DNA of 55,223 nt from Fulvivirga lutimaris (GTDB taxonomy: Bacteria; Bacteroidota; Bacteroidia; Cytophagales; Cyclobacteriaceae), in contig NZ_SMLV01000436.1 of NCBI RefSeq assembly GCF_009711525.1, positions 10,680-65,902 of the forward strand. Direction: 5' to 3'. The notes under the pieces were generated by a model. The model was not told where the DNA came from and searched no databases. It saw only the letters and a program-made list of their open reading frames with translations. Every line of letters begins with the position of its first letter. The first letter of the stretch is position 1. Below, piece by piece: positions 29,278 through 38,505 of the stretch. Position numbers and translations under genes: made by a program.

Positions 29278-31875
29278 CTATTCAATCCTCAGCGTATCTA
29301 CTGGATTGCTATTCTTAACTTTCACTAGCTGCATACTAACGGTGAGCAAAATGACAATTAGTAAAAATGATATGGCGAAGAACAATGGCAAGGCTCCTAC
29401 TCCAGAATGAAACGAATAAACTGAATCTAGTAAAGCTCCAATGGCCATACTTCCTAGAAGGCCACCAATAAGGCAGCCTATTGCCCAAAGAATAACGATT
29501 CTTTTAACAATGATTTTTGAAAGTTGAAACATTGTAGCTCCCAGAATCTTTCTAATACCAAAGTCTTTCATTTTGTTGTTAATATTTAACGAAACAAGCC
29601 CGAAAAGTCCCATGGCAGAGAGTATAACAGCCAGTGTAGCTGTAAAAAGCATTGTATTTCTGAGGCCCTTCATTTCGAAAAAGTACATATCAAACATCTC
29701 TGCTTGAACAATACCATTATAAATATCATTATCCACCTTTTCATGCCACAACTCTTTTACAAACGTAGCCATGACCTCAGTCTGGTCTTCTGCAACTTTA
29801 ATAGTAAGATAATGCATATTACTATCTGGCAAAGCGCTTATGACCACCGGGTTGATTGAGAAAGCGAAATTCTCAGCATGAAAATCTTCCACTATGCCAA
29901 TAATGTTCATTTCATTACTATCAATAGTAACGGTTTGTTCAACTGGAAACTCTAGGTTATACCAGTCCATAAATGTGCGATTGACTATTATACTATTTGT
30001 AATATCAGTGGCCATAGCCGAATTAAATAACCTACCCTCAGATAGTCGAAAACCCATAATATCCGGATAATTAGCAGTTGCTCGTATAAAATCCACTTCC
30101 ATTTCCTCCTCACCTATTTTAACAGTTGTTTCAGAAATATTTCGTCCTACAAGGTCCATACTTCCTGCAGTACCAAGTACTTGGCTTTGCTGAAGCAACT
30201 CGTTTTTAATCTCCTTATATTCCTTATCACTAGGTAGATTCACTACTATTTTGGATGAGTTGTCATATCCCCAATCACGATTATGATTTATATTATTGGT
30301 CTGAACAAAAGCAATTCCTGATATTATGGTAATAATTGCCAACACAAATTGAAAAGTTAGTAATACACTGGTAAAAACACTTTTGCTACTCATACGCTGC
30401 TTACCTGAAAATATATCCACTGGCTTAAATGAGCTAATATAAAAAGCTGGATAAGCCCCTGAAGCAAGTGTAATAAAAACCAGCAGGCCACCAAAAAACA
30501 GATAAATATATGGGTCATTAAGTAGGTCAACTTTAAGATTGGTAGTAGCCATATCATTAAACCACGGAATGAAAAGCGTAATGGCAATCAGTACTCCCAG
30601 GGTAATTGAGATAAGACAAGTAATTAGGTTTTCAGTTAGAAATTGGAATACTAGCTGACTTCTTTTTACTCCAATAGCCTTGCGAACACCTATTTCTTTA
30701 ACTCGTTTAGTCGCCATTAAAATGGCAATGTTGATATAATTGAAAATCGCCAAAGTCAGCATAAAAATGCCAATGGCGGCTAATACAATTTGTGGTGCCA
30801 AATTCGCTCCGTTTGCTGCCCCACCTTCAATTTGCTCAGCCATTCTGGAGAGCCCCATCATTGGTTCCAGTTGAATGCCAAGGTATTTATTATCTTGATC
30901 CATCTCATTATGGATATCTACCAACCTTTTCAAACCAGCCAATAATTCGACTGAACTACCTTCTTCTTCTATTTGCAAAAATGTCCAAGAAGACTTCTCC
31001 CAATTTTCATCTAAAGAAGTAGTGGAATTAAGCAATTGATTATTAAGCAGTATATCGAAATTAAACATGGCAACATTGGACAAGTCTTCCATGACTGCAC
31101 CTATGGTGACCGCCTTCGCCTCTCCGTTTATATACACTCTGATTTCCTCTCCCACAGGAAATTCATCTCGAAAGAATTTCTGAGCAACAGACTCAGTAAC
31201 AATAACTTGATTAGGATCATCAAGTGCTTGAGCAGAGCCATAAAGTACATTATATGTAAACATATCCATGTATTGAGAATCTACATATTGTACAAACTGT
31301 GAAAAATTCTCGTTCTTACAATTGACAACAACCCTCGCATTATTGATTCGTGATACATACTTTACAGAAGGAAAATTCTCCTTTATGACATTTGCTAAAG
31401 GAGATGACAGGTACCCAAATTGAGTAACCTCATCATTTTCAGTAGCTGTATGTGTGATCATATAAATATGATCTTTGTTTTCATGATACATACCCTTTAG
31501 CCAGTTGCCTTCAATAAAAAGATAAGCTACAATACAGCAGGCTATGGCTATTGCCAACCCTAGTATATTGATAAGTGATGGCTGTTTTTGTTTGAGTAAA
31601 TTTCTCCAGCCGATTTTGAAATAATTTTTGAGCATGCCTGTTGAGTTAAATTGTTGTTGTTGAGTTGTTGATCTTTTTATATTTCTCCATCTGAAAAAGC
31701 GAATGATGTCCCACCAAAATGCCCATTTTGCTTGCTTCTCCCCTTTTTCACTGAGCCTCCAATAGTATAATTCATGCACATCGCCCTGGATTTGCTCCAG
31801 TAGTCTGGGGTTGCAGTAAAATTCAAGTAGACGATCGGCCCACCTTGGCGGTGAAGTTGGCTTTTGACTTTTCAT
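29278..31875 (-). CDS. FtsX/MacB-type ABC permease with N-terminal prefix domain
   Basis: The 865-residue protein has about 80 N-terminal residues (PPRWADRLLEFYCNP...GDVHELYYWR) typical of permease prefix domain 2. They are followed by two halves, each made of a periplasmic MacB-like core and FtsX helices (for example VKEIGVRKAIGVKRSQLVFQ and MKDFGIRKILGATMFQLSK). Membrane segments sit near 105-125, 370-460, 510-530 and 740-860. No ATPase gene is adjacent, so the partner is elsewhere. Such mechanotransmission permeases often export lipoproteins, peptides or drugs. The start overlaps the padR stop by 4 bp (ATGA-like), so expression should be coupled to the PadR repressor. Confidence 0.88.
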   Translation of the reverse strand: MKSQKPTSPPRWADRLLEFYCNPRLLEQIQGDVHELYYWRLSEKGEKQAKWAFWWDIIRFFRWRNIKRSTTQQQQFNSTGMLKNYFKIGWRNLLKQKQPSLINILGLAIAIACCIVAYLFIEGNWLKGMYHENKDHIYMITHTATENDEVTQFGYLSSPLANVIKENFPSVKYVSRINNARVVVNCKNENFSQFVQYVDSQYMDMFTYNVLYGSAQALDDPNQVIVTESVAQKFFRDEFPVGEEIRVYINGEAKAVTIGAVMEDLSNVAMFNFDILLNNQLLNSTTSLDENWEKSSWTFLQIEEEGSSVELLAGLKRLVDIHNEMDQDNKYLGIQLEPMMGLSRMAEQIEGGAANGANLAPQIVLAAIGIFMLTLAIFNYINIAILMATKRVKEIGVRKAIGVKRSQLVFQFLTENLITCLISITLGVLIAITLFIPWFNDMATTNLKVDLLNDPYIYLFFGGLLVFITLASGAYPAFYISSFKPVDIFSGKQRMSSKSVFTSVLLTFQFVLAIITIISGIAFVQTNNINHNRDWGYDNSSKIVVNLPSDKEYKEIKNELLQQSQVLGTAGSMDLVGRNISETTVKIGEEEMEVDFIRATANYPDIMGFRLSEGRLFNSAMATDITNSIIVNRTFMDWYNLEFPVEQTVTIDSNEMNIIGIVEDFHAENFAFSINPVVISALPDSNMHYLTIKVAEDQTEVMATFVKELWHEKVDNDIYNGIVQAEMFDMYFFEMKGLRNTMLFTATLAVILSAMGLFGLVSLNINNKMKDFGIRKILGATMFQLSKIIVKRIVILWAIGCLIGGLLGSMAIGALLDSVYSFHSGVGALPLFFAISFLLIVILLTVSMQLVKVKNSNPVDTLRIE

Positions 31876-32207
31876 ACTGAGAAATTGTATGATAGTGGAG
31901 GAAGTTGACTGTATAGCTTATCTCTCATGGCTTTCATTTCATCCACCACTGACCGGCCAGAGGCTGACAATGTGTAAACCCTTTTTCTCCTGCCACCTCG
32001 CTCATTGGTTGCACCCCCCATTTGAGAGTTTAAAAAACCCTTTTCTTCAAGTCGATTGAGTACTGCATGAATAGCACTGATGTTAACTGATCTCCCGGTT
32101 TGATCTGACAATTCCTTCAAAACCGCTACACCATAGGCCTCCGTTTGCAAAATGCCAACGGTCAGTAATATGAGCTCTTCCAACTCACCGATATGATTTC
32201 CTTTCAT
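31872..32207 (-). CDS. PadR-family transcriptional regulator
   Basis: The 111-residue winged-helix protein opens LGELEEL-style (HIGELEELILLTVGIL) and has the wing GGRRKRVYTLSASG that marks PadR/YtcD members. These repress a linked gene and release DNA when a ligand or stress is sensed. It is the first gene of a two-gene operon with the prefix-domain permease. Its start lies 9 bp from a perfect 21-bp inverted repeat that contains the likely promoter, so autoregulation is probable. Confidence 0.92.
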   Translation of the reverse strand: MKGNHIGELEELILLTVGILQTEAYGVAVLKELSDQTGRSVNISAIHAVLNRLEEKGFLNSQMGGATNERGGRRKRVYTLSASGRSVVDEMKAMRDKLYSQLPPLSYNFSV

Positions 32208-32215
32208 CTGAAATT

Positions 32216-32269
32216 ATTTCATTTACAAATATAGATCAAATATATATAATCTATATTTGTAAATGAAAT
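32216..32269. promoter_or_regulatory. 21-bp inverted repeat with outward -7 motifs (PadR operator/promoter)
   Basis: The arms at 32216-32236 and 32249-32269 are perfect reverse complements of 21 bp, separated by 12 nt. Each arm contains TATATTTG reading outward (minus strand 32233-32226; plus strand 32253-32260), a full match to the Bacteroidota -7 consensus TAnnTTTG. The minus-strand copy lies 18 bp before the padR start codon. A clear -33 TTG element at the usual spacing was not found. The simplest reading is an operator overlapping the padR promoter. The other copy could drive transcription toward the M28 peptidase gene at 32473. Confidence 0.6.
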
Positions 32270-32472
32270 GTAATCTTGAATTATCTATTCTGACCAATGA
32301 GTATTTGGCGAGCCTTGGAAATGACACCTTGTATTTCTCAACCACTTAACCTGTCGTGTAAACCTTTAATAGGATTCTTGTGAAAAAAATTAGCTCAAGA
32401 TTAAGTTCAAAGGTTAATTTTTCCTTCTTTAACGGCCTATTTAAGACGATTTTAACCTAACCCATTTGAATT

Positions 32473-34026
32473 ATGAAACAGATTTACTCCATCCTTTGTA
32501 TCGGATTACTTCTTATTGGCAATACAGCCTTTGCCCAAAATGTCGAAGTCCCTATTGTCAAGGACATCGTAAAAGAAGCCAATGAAAATTCTGAGTTAGA
32601 ACGATTGGCTCATGAGCTTATGGATGTTATTGGTCCACGGTTAGTAGGAACTCCGCAAATGAATAAGGCCAATGACTGGGCTGTCGTGCAATATGGCAAA
32701 TGGGATATTTCAGCCAAAAATGAGCAATGGGGCGAATGGCGTGGTTGGGAAAGAGGCATTACCCATATCGACCTTATTCACCCAAGAGTGCAAACATTAG
32801 AAGGCACTCAATTGGCATGGAACCCAGGCACGTCAGATAAAGGGGTAACTGCTGAGGTTATTGTTTTACCAACGGTTAAAGATTCAATGGAATTCCAGGC
32901 CTGGCTACCTAAGGTAAAAGGCAAAATAGTACTGATATCAATGAAGCAAGCCACTGGGCGCCCTGACTACAACTGGGAAGAATTTGCCACTGATGAGTCT
33001 TTCGAGAAAATGAAAGCTGAACGTGATGCCGCAGAAAAAGAATGGAATGAAAATATGGATCGCACTGGTTATGACAGGCGATCTATCATTGGGGCACTAG
33101 AAGATGCCGGAGCTGCTGCGCTAGTATCATCATACTGGAGCAAAGGATTTGGCGTAAACAAAATCTTTAGTGCCAGAACTAAGAAAATACCTACCATCAG
33201 TATGGCATTAGAAGATTATGGGATGATCTACCGCATGGCAGAATATGGTGATAAGCCACAAATCAAAATAGTGGCAAAATCAAAAGAGCTGGGCAATGTG
33301 CCTACTTTCAATACGATCGCAGAAATAAAGGGTACTGAAAAACCAGAGGAGTATGTGATTTTATCAGCGCATTTTGATTCTTGGGACGGTGGCACAGGAG
33401 CTACTGATAACGGCACTGGTACTCTTGTGATGATGGAGGCCATGAGAATTCTTAAAAAGCTTTATCCAAACCCAAAACGCACAATTTTAGCGGGGCACTG
33501 GGGTAGTGAGGAGCAAGGACTTAATGGGTCAAGAGCATTTGTTGAGGACCATCCTGAAATTGTAGAAAACGTTCAGGCTTTATTTAACCAGGATAACGGT
33601 ACAGGCAGAGTAGTGAGGTTATCCGGTGGCGGATTCTTACACTCTTATGAATACTTAACCAGATGGCTGGATGCTGTGCCAAGTGATGTTTCAAAACACA
33701 TCGAGACGGAATTTCCAGGAATCCCTGGTGGTGGCGGATCAGATTATGCTTCTTTTCTTGCTGCTGGTGCACCTGCCTTTAGCTTAAGCTCATTAAGCTG
33801 GTCTTACTGGAATTACACATGGCATACCAACCGTGACACTTACGATAAAATAGTTTTTGATGATGTGCGTAATAATGTAATACTAACAGCAGTATTAGCC
33901 TACATGGCTAGTGAAGATCCTGAAAAGACTTCTAGAGAAAAAATTGTTTTGCCAATAAACCCAAGAACAGGTGAACAAAGAACGTGGCCAACACCACGAT
34001 CACCAGAAAGAAAAGGAGGCCAATAA
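32473..34026 (+). CDS. Secreted M28-family metallopeptidase
   Basis: The 517-residue protein has signal peptide MKQIYSILCIGLLLIGNTAFAQ. A PA-like insert (about 120-270) precedes the catalytic domain. The two-zinc ligands are H300 (LSAHFDSW), D312 (GATDNGTG) and the E346-E347 pair (WGSEEQGLNG); then come the Asp of NQDNGTG and a late His in WHTNRDTYDK. It is a periplasmic or secreted aminopeptidase/carboxypeptidase of the Q-type group. It stands alone, with 265 bp upstream that include the PadR palindrome. A hairpin terminator separates it from the convergent fusion gene. Confidence 0.92.
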   Translation: MKQIYSILCIGLLLIGNTAFAQNVEVPIVKDIVKEANENSELERLAHELMDVIGPRLVGTPQMNKANDWAVVQYGKWDISAKNEQWGEWRGWERGITHIDLIHPRVQTLEGTQLAWNPGTSDKGVTAEVIVLPTVKDSMEFQAWLPKVKGKIVLISMKQATGRPDYNWEEFATDESFEKMKAERDAAEKEWNENMDRTGYDRRSIIGALEDAGAAALVSSYWSKGFGVNKIFSARTKKIPTISMALEDYGMIYRMAEYGDKPQIKIVAKSKELGNVPTFNTIAEIKGTEKPEEYVILSAHFDSWDGGTGATDNGTGTLVMMEAMRILKKLYPNPKRTILAGHWGSEEQGLNGSRAFVEDHPEIVENVQALFNQDNGTGRVVRLSGGGFLHSYEYLTRWLDAVPSDVSKHIETEFPGIPGGGGSDYASFLAAGAPAFSLSSLSWSYWNYTWHTNRDTYDKIVFDDVRNNVILTAVLAYMASEDPEKTSREKIVLPINPRTGEQRTWPTPRSPERKGGQ

Positions 34027-34036
34027 AACTTAATTT

Positions 34037-34074
34037 AAGGCTGTCGCAAATACTAATCATTTTGAGACAGCCTT
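34037..34074. terminator. Bidirectional terminator hairpin
   Basis: AAGGCTGTC (34037-34045) pairs with GACAGCCTT (34066-34074). One mismatch past this, the stem continues as CAAA (34047-34050)/TTTG (34061-34064). It lies between the M28 stop and the stop of the convergent fusion gene, which it touches. Confidence 0.7.
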
Positions 34075-36334
34075 ATCTACTTTTCAATACCTTCTCAATA
34101 CTCTCCACCACTAACTCGGCATTTTCCTTTGTAAAGCATAATGGCGGTTTTGTCTTCAGCACACTGTCATCCGGACCATCTGTACTGATTAGAATATTGT
34201 TGTTTCTTAGTTCGTTTTTGATCAAATGCGCCAGCTGAGTATCCGGATTAAGGCTACCTTCTTGCACTATTTCCACACCTAAAAACAAACCTGAACCACG
34301 TACATCTCCAATGCAAGGATAGTTTTTCTGCAAGCCTTTAAGAAGCGACATATAATATTCACCTACATCTTTTGCAATCTGTTGGAGCTGCTCTTCTTCT
34401 ATGACATCCAACACAGAAAGTCCAATAGCACAAGACACAGGGTTGCCCCCAAAAGAGCTGAAAAACTCTACTCCCTTACCAAATGATGCAGCAATTTCAT
34501 CGGTACAAACCACGGCACCCATTGGGTGGCCATTGGCCATTGGTTTACCCAATATTACAATATCAGGCACAACACCCTGAGCTTCATAACCCCAGAAATG
34601 ATCTCCCATCCTGCCAAAACCAGTTTGAACCTCATCACTAATACACACGCCTCCTTGCTTTCTTACAGCCGGATAGATTTCTTTTAAATAGCCCTTAGCC
34701 AAGGGCACTTGTCCTCCACAACCTACAATTGGCTCAGTGATAAAAGCAGCCAGCGGCATACCTGACTTTTCCATAATTTCAATGGCTTCTTTGGCATAGG
34801 CCTTACCCGCACTGCCATCATTATTGGTGTGCGGCCCCCTATAAGTATCTGGTATTGGTGCCTTTAGGATATATTCCTTTTGGCCCTGCCCTTTTTTATT
34901 ATTGAACTTATAGTCACTTACATCTATCCCGATCTGGGTATTGCCATGATACCCATGCTCCATCACCATAATGTTTTTACGACCTGTATGTGCGGCAGCC
35001 AATCTTATCGCCAAGTCAGTAGCTGCACTACCAGAATTTACAAAAAAAACTTTGCTGAGCGAGTCAGGAAACTTCGCTAACAGCCGCTCCGCATAGGTTG
35101 GCAATAGATCATAGAAATACCGGGTATTAGTATTTAATAGTGCCATTTGCCGCTGACCGGCAGCCACAACTTTCGGGTGCGAATGACCAACATGTGGGAT
35201 GTTATTGTAAGCATCTAAAATAGCATTCCCTTCATTATCATACATGTATTGAAAGGCAGCGTGAGTCATTGATATTGGCCTTTTATAGCTCGTTGACAAT
35301 ATCGGGCTCAATACATGATGCCTCCTTGTTAATTGATCTTCAGTAGTTGGTATTGGGCTTAAGGGCATACCCAATGCTTCTTTAAATGTCATTTCCACAC
35401 CCAGTGGGCTAATCTTGAGCCATTTGTGCAACATCGACCAGGCCGCATCTTCACTAACAGTGGCATAATTATTATCAGGATCGGTCTGACGGGCATGTGC
35501 TGAATTGCAAACACTAATGCACAGTCTTGCCGCTATCAAATAATACAGCACCTCCACTTCATTTTCCTTTAATGGCAACACACTATGATAGGCTTTCAGC
35601 ATAGTAGTAGCCCAGGGCAATGGATCAGTTTTATCATAACACAAATAAACAATAGCCACTGCCAGCTCATTGATTAAGTAGGTATGAGCAAGGTCTCCAA
35701 AATCTATAATGCCATTAACTTGCCCTTCATTTACTAAAATGTTCCACTCGTTAGGGTCATTATGGATGATCTGCTTTCTGAGCTCGAGTGATTTAGGGAC
35801 AACATGCTCTTCGAACTGAAGCATAAAGTGATTGACTATATTTCTATTATGGGCATTTGGAATATCATTCAGGTATTTCTTGTTAAAATGAAGGAATTGA
35901 ATGTCCCATTCCCACTGACGCGCTCTAAAGACATAACTATCAAACTTTTGAAGTTTTAGATCTAGCTTGGCCAGAAAAATACCAAGGGACTGCGCCAGTT
36001 CTTCAGTGGCTGGTACCTCTCCCAGAAAATCACCTGCCAGAAAAGATAGCATCCTGCAGATAGTAGGCTGACCATCTAAGGGTATGACCTTGACAAATTG
36101 ACCATCTTTAAACGCTATAGGCTTTGGATATGCTGAAGTAGCAGGGTTGTGAAGATCAATAAGTGTTTCACTTTCTGCTTCGGCAATGGCATGCTGCTCT
36201 TTATCATATTCATAGGTTTTGATGATGTATTTAAGGCCATCACTCTCGACTAAATAATTAGCATTAATATAGCCATTTAGCTTTTTAACTATTGGCGATT
36301 GAAATCCGAAATGCTCCAATAATATTTCTTTCAT
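34073..36334 (-). CDS. Kinase/PLP phospho-lyase fusion (APH domain + class III aminotransferase fold)
   Basis: The 753-residue protein has two parts. Residues 1-315 form an aminoglycoside-phosphotransferase-type kinase with Brenner motif [11 protein letters not shown] and the metal site [10 protein letters not shown]. Residues 335-753 are a class III aminotransferase fold with [33 protein letters not shown] and the PLP lysine in [13 protein letters not shown]. The two halves resemble human hydroxylysine kinase and the phospho-lyases AGXT2L1/PHYKPL, which act in sequence on hydroxylysine or phosphoethanolamine. The fused enzyme could therefore phosphorylate an amino alcohol and eliminate phosphate and ammonia. 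Some family members carry an M23 domain between the halves; it is absent here. Plain transamination is the alternative. The 175 bp upstream show nothing clear. Confidence 0.87.
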   Translation of the reverse strand: MKEILLEHFGFQSPIVKKLNGYINANYLVESDGLKYIIKTYEYDKEQHAIAEAESETLIDLHNPATSAYPKPIAFKDGQFVKVIPLDGQPTICRMLSFLAGDFLGEVPATEELAQSLGIFLAKLDLKLQKFDSYVFRARQWEWDIQFLHFNKKYLNDIPNAHNRNIVNHFMLQFEEHVVPKSLELRKQIIHNDPNEWNILVNEGQVNGIIDFGDLAHTYLINELAVAIVYLCYDKTDPLPWATTMLKAYHSVLPLKENEVEVLYYLIAARLCISVCNSAHARQTDPDNNYATVSEDAAWSMLHKWLKISPLGVEMTFKEALGMPLSPIPTTEDQLTRRHHVLSPILSTSYKRPISMTHAAFQYMYDNEGNAILDAYNNIPHVGHSHPKVVAAGQRQMALLNTNTRYFYDLLPTYAERLLAKFPDSLSKVFFVNSGSAATDLAIRLAAAHTGRKNIMVMEHGYHGNTQIGIDVSDYKFNNKKGQGQKEYILKAPIPDTYRGPHTNNDGSAGKAYAKEAIEIMEKSGMPLAAFITEPIVGCGGQVPLAKGYLKEIYPAVRKQGGVCISDEVQTGFGRMGDHFWGYEAQGVVPDIVILGKPMANGHPMGAVVCTDEIAASFGKGVEFFSSFGGNPVSCAIGLSVLDVIEEEQLQQIAKDVGEYYMSLLKGLQKNYPCIGDVRGSGLFLGVEIVQEGSLNPDTQLAHLIKNELRNNNILISTDGPDDSVLKTKPPLCFTKENAELVVESIEKVLKSR

Positions 36335-36509
36335 CCTGTTGATTTGAATATGTGCTACCGCTTAAAAAAGTATCAGATATCTAAAAGCTGAAAGTAATAT
36401 TTTAAGCAGGTTAAACCAACTTTAAGATGATTCATATTGACAAGAAAGCACAGATGAATTTTTGGAATACCTAATGATAACTTAATGGCATATTCGTTGC
36501 TACCTAATA

Positions 36510-36986
36510 TTAAGCTGCTACTTTCATCGCAATCCGTTGGTCCAGAAGTGCTTTGATCGTTTTAAAGTCTCTTAGCAACTCAAACTTAAATTTGGCATTA
36601 TAATGAGTTGTATTAATGTGTATGACACGTTTTGATGAGTCAGCTCTCAAAATACTTAAGATAGTATCAAAAGGTATATTAACTGATTTCTTACCAACTA
36701 GGTCAATGCATTCGTTATCAAACTTTAATTGCCCTCTTCTCCAACTCAGTTTGTCAAGAAAATGACCTGTCAGAGTCGAAAATATTCCTATGGCCAATAA
36801 ATGAAGAGTAAATTCACCTATAATTTCAAACAGATAAACAACTAATAAATCTAATGGTAAAAATGTACTAATTGAGATAATAAGAAAAACTAACAATAAT
36901 AGAGTTATCCCAAACCAGTATGGCCATTTGGCTATTTGTTTTAGGTCTGTAGGTTCATACTTCAATTCAAATTTGACCTGATACAT
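36510..36986 (-). CDS. YcxB-like membrane protein
   Basis: The 158-residue protein has two membrane helices near residues 24-50 and 55-78, then a cytoplasmic beta-rich tail with LKFDNECIDLVGKKSVNIPFDTILSI. This layout resembles YcxB-like/PH-like hypothetical proteins of Bacteroidota. It is a single gene with no functional neighbours. The role is unknown; the coding call is supported by the coherent topology. Confidence 0.6.
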   Translation of the reverse strand: MYQVKFELKYEPTDLKQIAKWPYWFGITLLLLVFLIISISTFLPLDLLVVYLFEIIGEFTLHLLAIGIFSTLTGHFLDKLSWRRGQLKFDNECIDLVGKKSVNIPFDTILSILRADSSKRVIHINTTHYNAKFKFELLRDFKTIKALLDQRIAMKVAA

Positions 36987-37058
36987 TCCTTCTCATTAAC
37001 GCCACTGTATGAATTCGTGGCTGATTAAAAGTATAAAAAATTCAATTAACTACCGAGG

Positions 37059-37117
37059 CAATCCGCAGGATTGGCTTATTAAATTAAGTTCGACCAATAA
37101 GTCAATCCTGCGGATTG
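37059..37117. repeat. 22-bp inverted repeat, REP-like hairpin
   Basis: CAATCCGCAGGATTGGCTTA (37059 onward, arm to 37080) pairs with the arm 37096-37117 with a single G-T type mismatch around a 15-nt loop. Each arm contains a near-palindrome, CAATCC-GC-GGATTG-like, so it can also form two small hairpins. It lies in the 208-bp gap between the YcxB-like gene start and the DUF3885 gene end. A terminator or a mobile palindromic repeat are both possible. Confidence 0.6.
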
Positions 37118-37194
37118 ACGGGCTATCTACGAAGAGCCAAAGAAACAGTTACTAACTGAACAGCCATGATTTATACAGAATGTTGGCAATCGTT

Positions 37195-37827
37195 TCATTC
37201 GAATTGTTTGGCCATTTCTAGGCGTTGAACCTCTACAATCCAACCGTCAAATTTTCGGTAGTTGTTCAGCAAATCTGTTGGTTCGTTCGAGAACATTAAG
37301 CAGCCTCGATCATCATACATCCAAAACCAGCGATTGGTATTGGGCTGGAAAAAGTAAACCAGTTGATGAATTGTCGGAACGAATCCCATTTCTGTATTCG
37401 CAATTCCGTTAAATATGGACTTGTAATCAAATGAACTTCTGCTCCCGTGGTAAATGTTTAGTTGTCCGTTCTCCCGTTCGACCTCTTCACCAACAAAATA
37501 TCGAGTTGCCAGGCTTTCTTGGAATTCCTCTTTTTTGAGTTCGGATTTGTTCAGTAGTTCGTATATATATGCTGGAGTTCTGGCAAACATGTCATCTCCG
37601 AAATCATAAGTTAGGATATAGAGTTCAGAGTCTTCGATGTGATTTTCAAAGAGTTCAGTTGCTCTGTTTGTAGCCTGTTCAACCCGTTCGGGAGTTTCGT
37701 TATCAAATGGGTCACCGAGTTCAAACCTCAAATGAAATTTCAAGTTGCGTTCGATAGTGTTAAAGTCAGTCAGGTCCAATTGACCGTCCTCCATGTATTC
37801 AAGATCTTTTTCTAATTGCTTCCTCAT
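37195..37827 (-). CDS. DUF3885-domain protein
   Basis: The protein has 210 residues from the ATG at 37827 (MRKQLEKDL). The frame stays open to 37869, but those extra codons lie inside a CGGATATCA palindrome, so the downstream ATG is preferred. The pattern HLRFELGDPF, QATNRATELFE, MYDDRGCLMF and FDGWIVEVQR matches the DUF3885 family, soluble proteins of unknown function with patchy distribution. No signal peptide or catalytic motif is seen. It follows the MepB-like gene in the same direction with a repeat between them. Confidence 0.75.
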   Translation of the reverse strand: MRKQLEKDLEYMEDGQLDLTDFNTIERNLKFHLRFELGDPFDNETPERVEQATNRATELFENHIEDSELYILTYDFGDDMFARTPAYIYELLNKSELKKEEFQESLATRYFVGEEVERENGQLNIYHGSRSSFDYKSIFNGIANTEMGFVPTIHQLVYFFQPNTNRWFWMYDDRGCLMFSNEPTDLLNNYRKFDGWIVEVQRLEMAKQFE

Positions 37828-37840
37828 AATTGCCAACAAC

Positions 37841-37866
37841 CGGATATCAACAATTAATGATATCCG
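37841..37866. repeat. CGGATATCA-type palindrome, copy 1
   Basis: Perfect 9-bp arms CGGATATCA (37841-37849) and TGATATCCG (37858-37866) flank ACAATTAA. It lies 14 bp before the DUF3885 start. Related copies occur at 40404-40429 and 46274-46299, each just before a minus-strand start codon. Confidence 0.65.
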
Positions 37867-37916
37867 CATACTAATTTATAGAAATTTAAATTAGATCAAC
37901 AGTGTCTATAATTTCT

Positions 37917-38423
37917 TCAACTGTTGTCATACCTATATAACAATTTTACCTTTTCAAAATCAGTGGTTGTACCAATCTTGTAAAAATAATCCAGCTGCCA
38001 TTTTTGAGTGCGCTCAGCTTGTTTGTTATTGGCAGTATCCCAGGGTGGATAAACACGGAACGCTCTCTTGCCTTCCTTTTTGTCTGTCGAGATAATGCCT
38101 TTTTTGATCAGCACTGATTTAGGAAAAACAAATTGGCCAAGCTTATCATCAGTCCGCAGGTTAACCACATAAAAATCAAATGCGTCAGTTTCGTGAAATG
38201 GCGCTATTGGCCCATTCCCTTTTCTTTTCCAGAAGGTTACAAACTGACCGCCCTTTTTAGGTGTGATTTTAGCGCTTCTGCTAATGATTTTAAGACCATT
38301 TAACACAAATCTGCAGGCATCATATTCTTTGCTCTCAGTCTCAATTGTGAAATCTGAAATCTCAAAATCGATTGGCTTATAAACTTGAGCTTGGATTTGT
38401 TTTAGAGTATTGTCCATGCACAA
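37917..38423 (-). CDS. MepB-family protein
   Basis: The 168-residue soluble protein may instead start at an ATG two codons later (38417). The segments DACRFVLNGLKIISRSAKITPKKGGQFVTFW, DFYVV, FPKSVLIKKGI and KRAFRVYPPWD match the MepB family, named for the third gene of the Staphylococcus mepRAB operon, whose biochemical role is unknown. The basic aromatic-rich core may bind nucleic acid or peptide, but this is only a guess. The DUF3885 gene follows 90 bp downstream in the same direction. Confidence 0.8.
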   Translation of the reverse strand: MCMDNTLKQIQAQVYKPIDFEISDFTIETESKEYDACRFVLNGLKIISRSAKITPKKGGQFVTFWKRKGNGPIAPFHETDAFDFYVVNLRTDDKLGQFVFPKSVLIKKGIISTDKKEGKRAFRVYPPWDTANNKQAERTQKWQLDYFYKIGTTTDFEKVKLLYRYDNS

Positions 38424-38505
38424 TACTCCAAAAAAATCTATAGACTAAACCTAATTTTAAAGCACTTTCAACTAAATAAATACTGAACCATAAATTGGTG
38501 AGGTA

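Noticed and set aside
31036-31302. 88-residue frame opposite the FtsX-type permease gene
   Set aside because: It is antisense to a clear coding region with no recognisable protein features.
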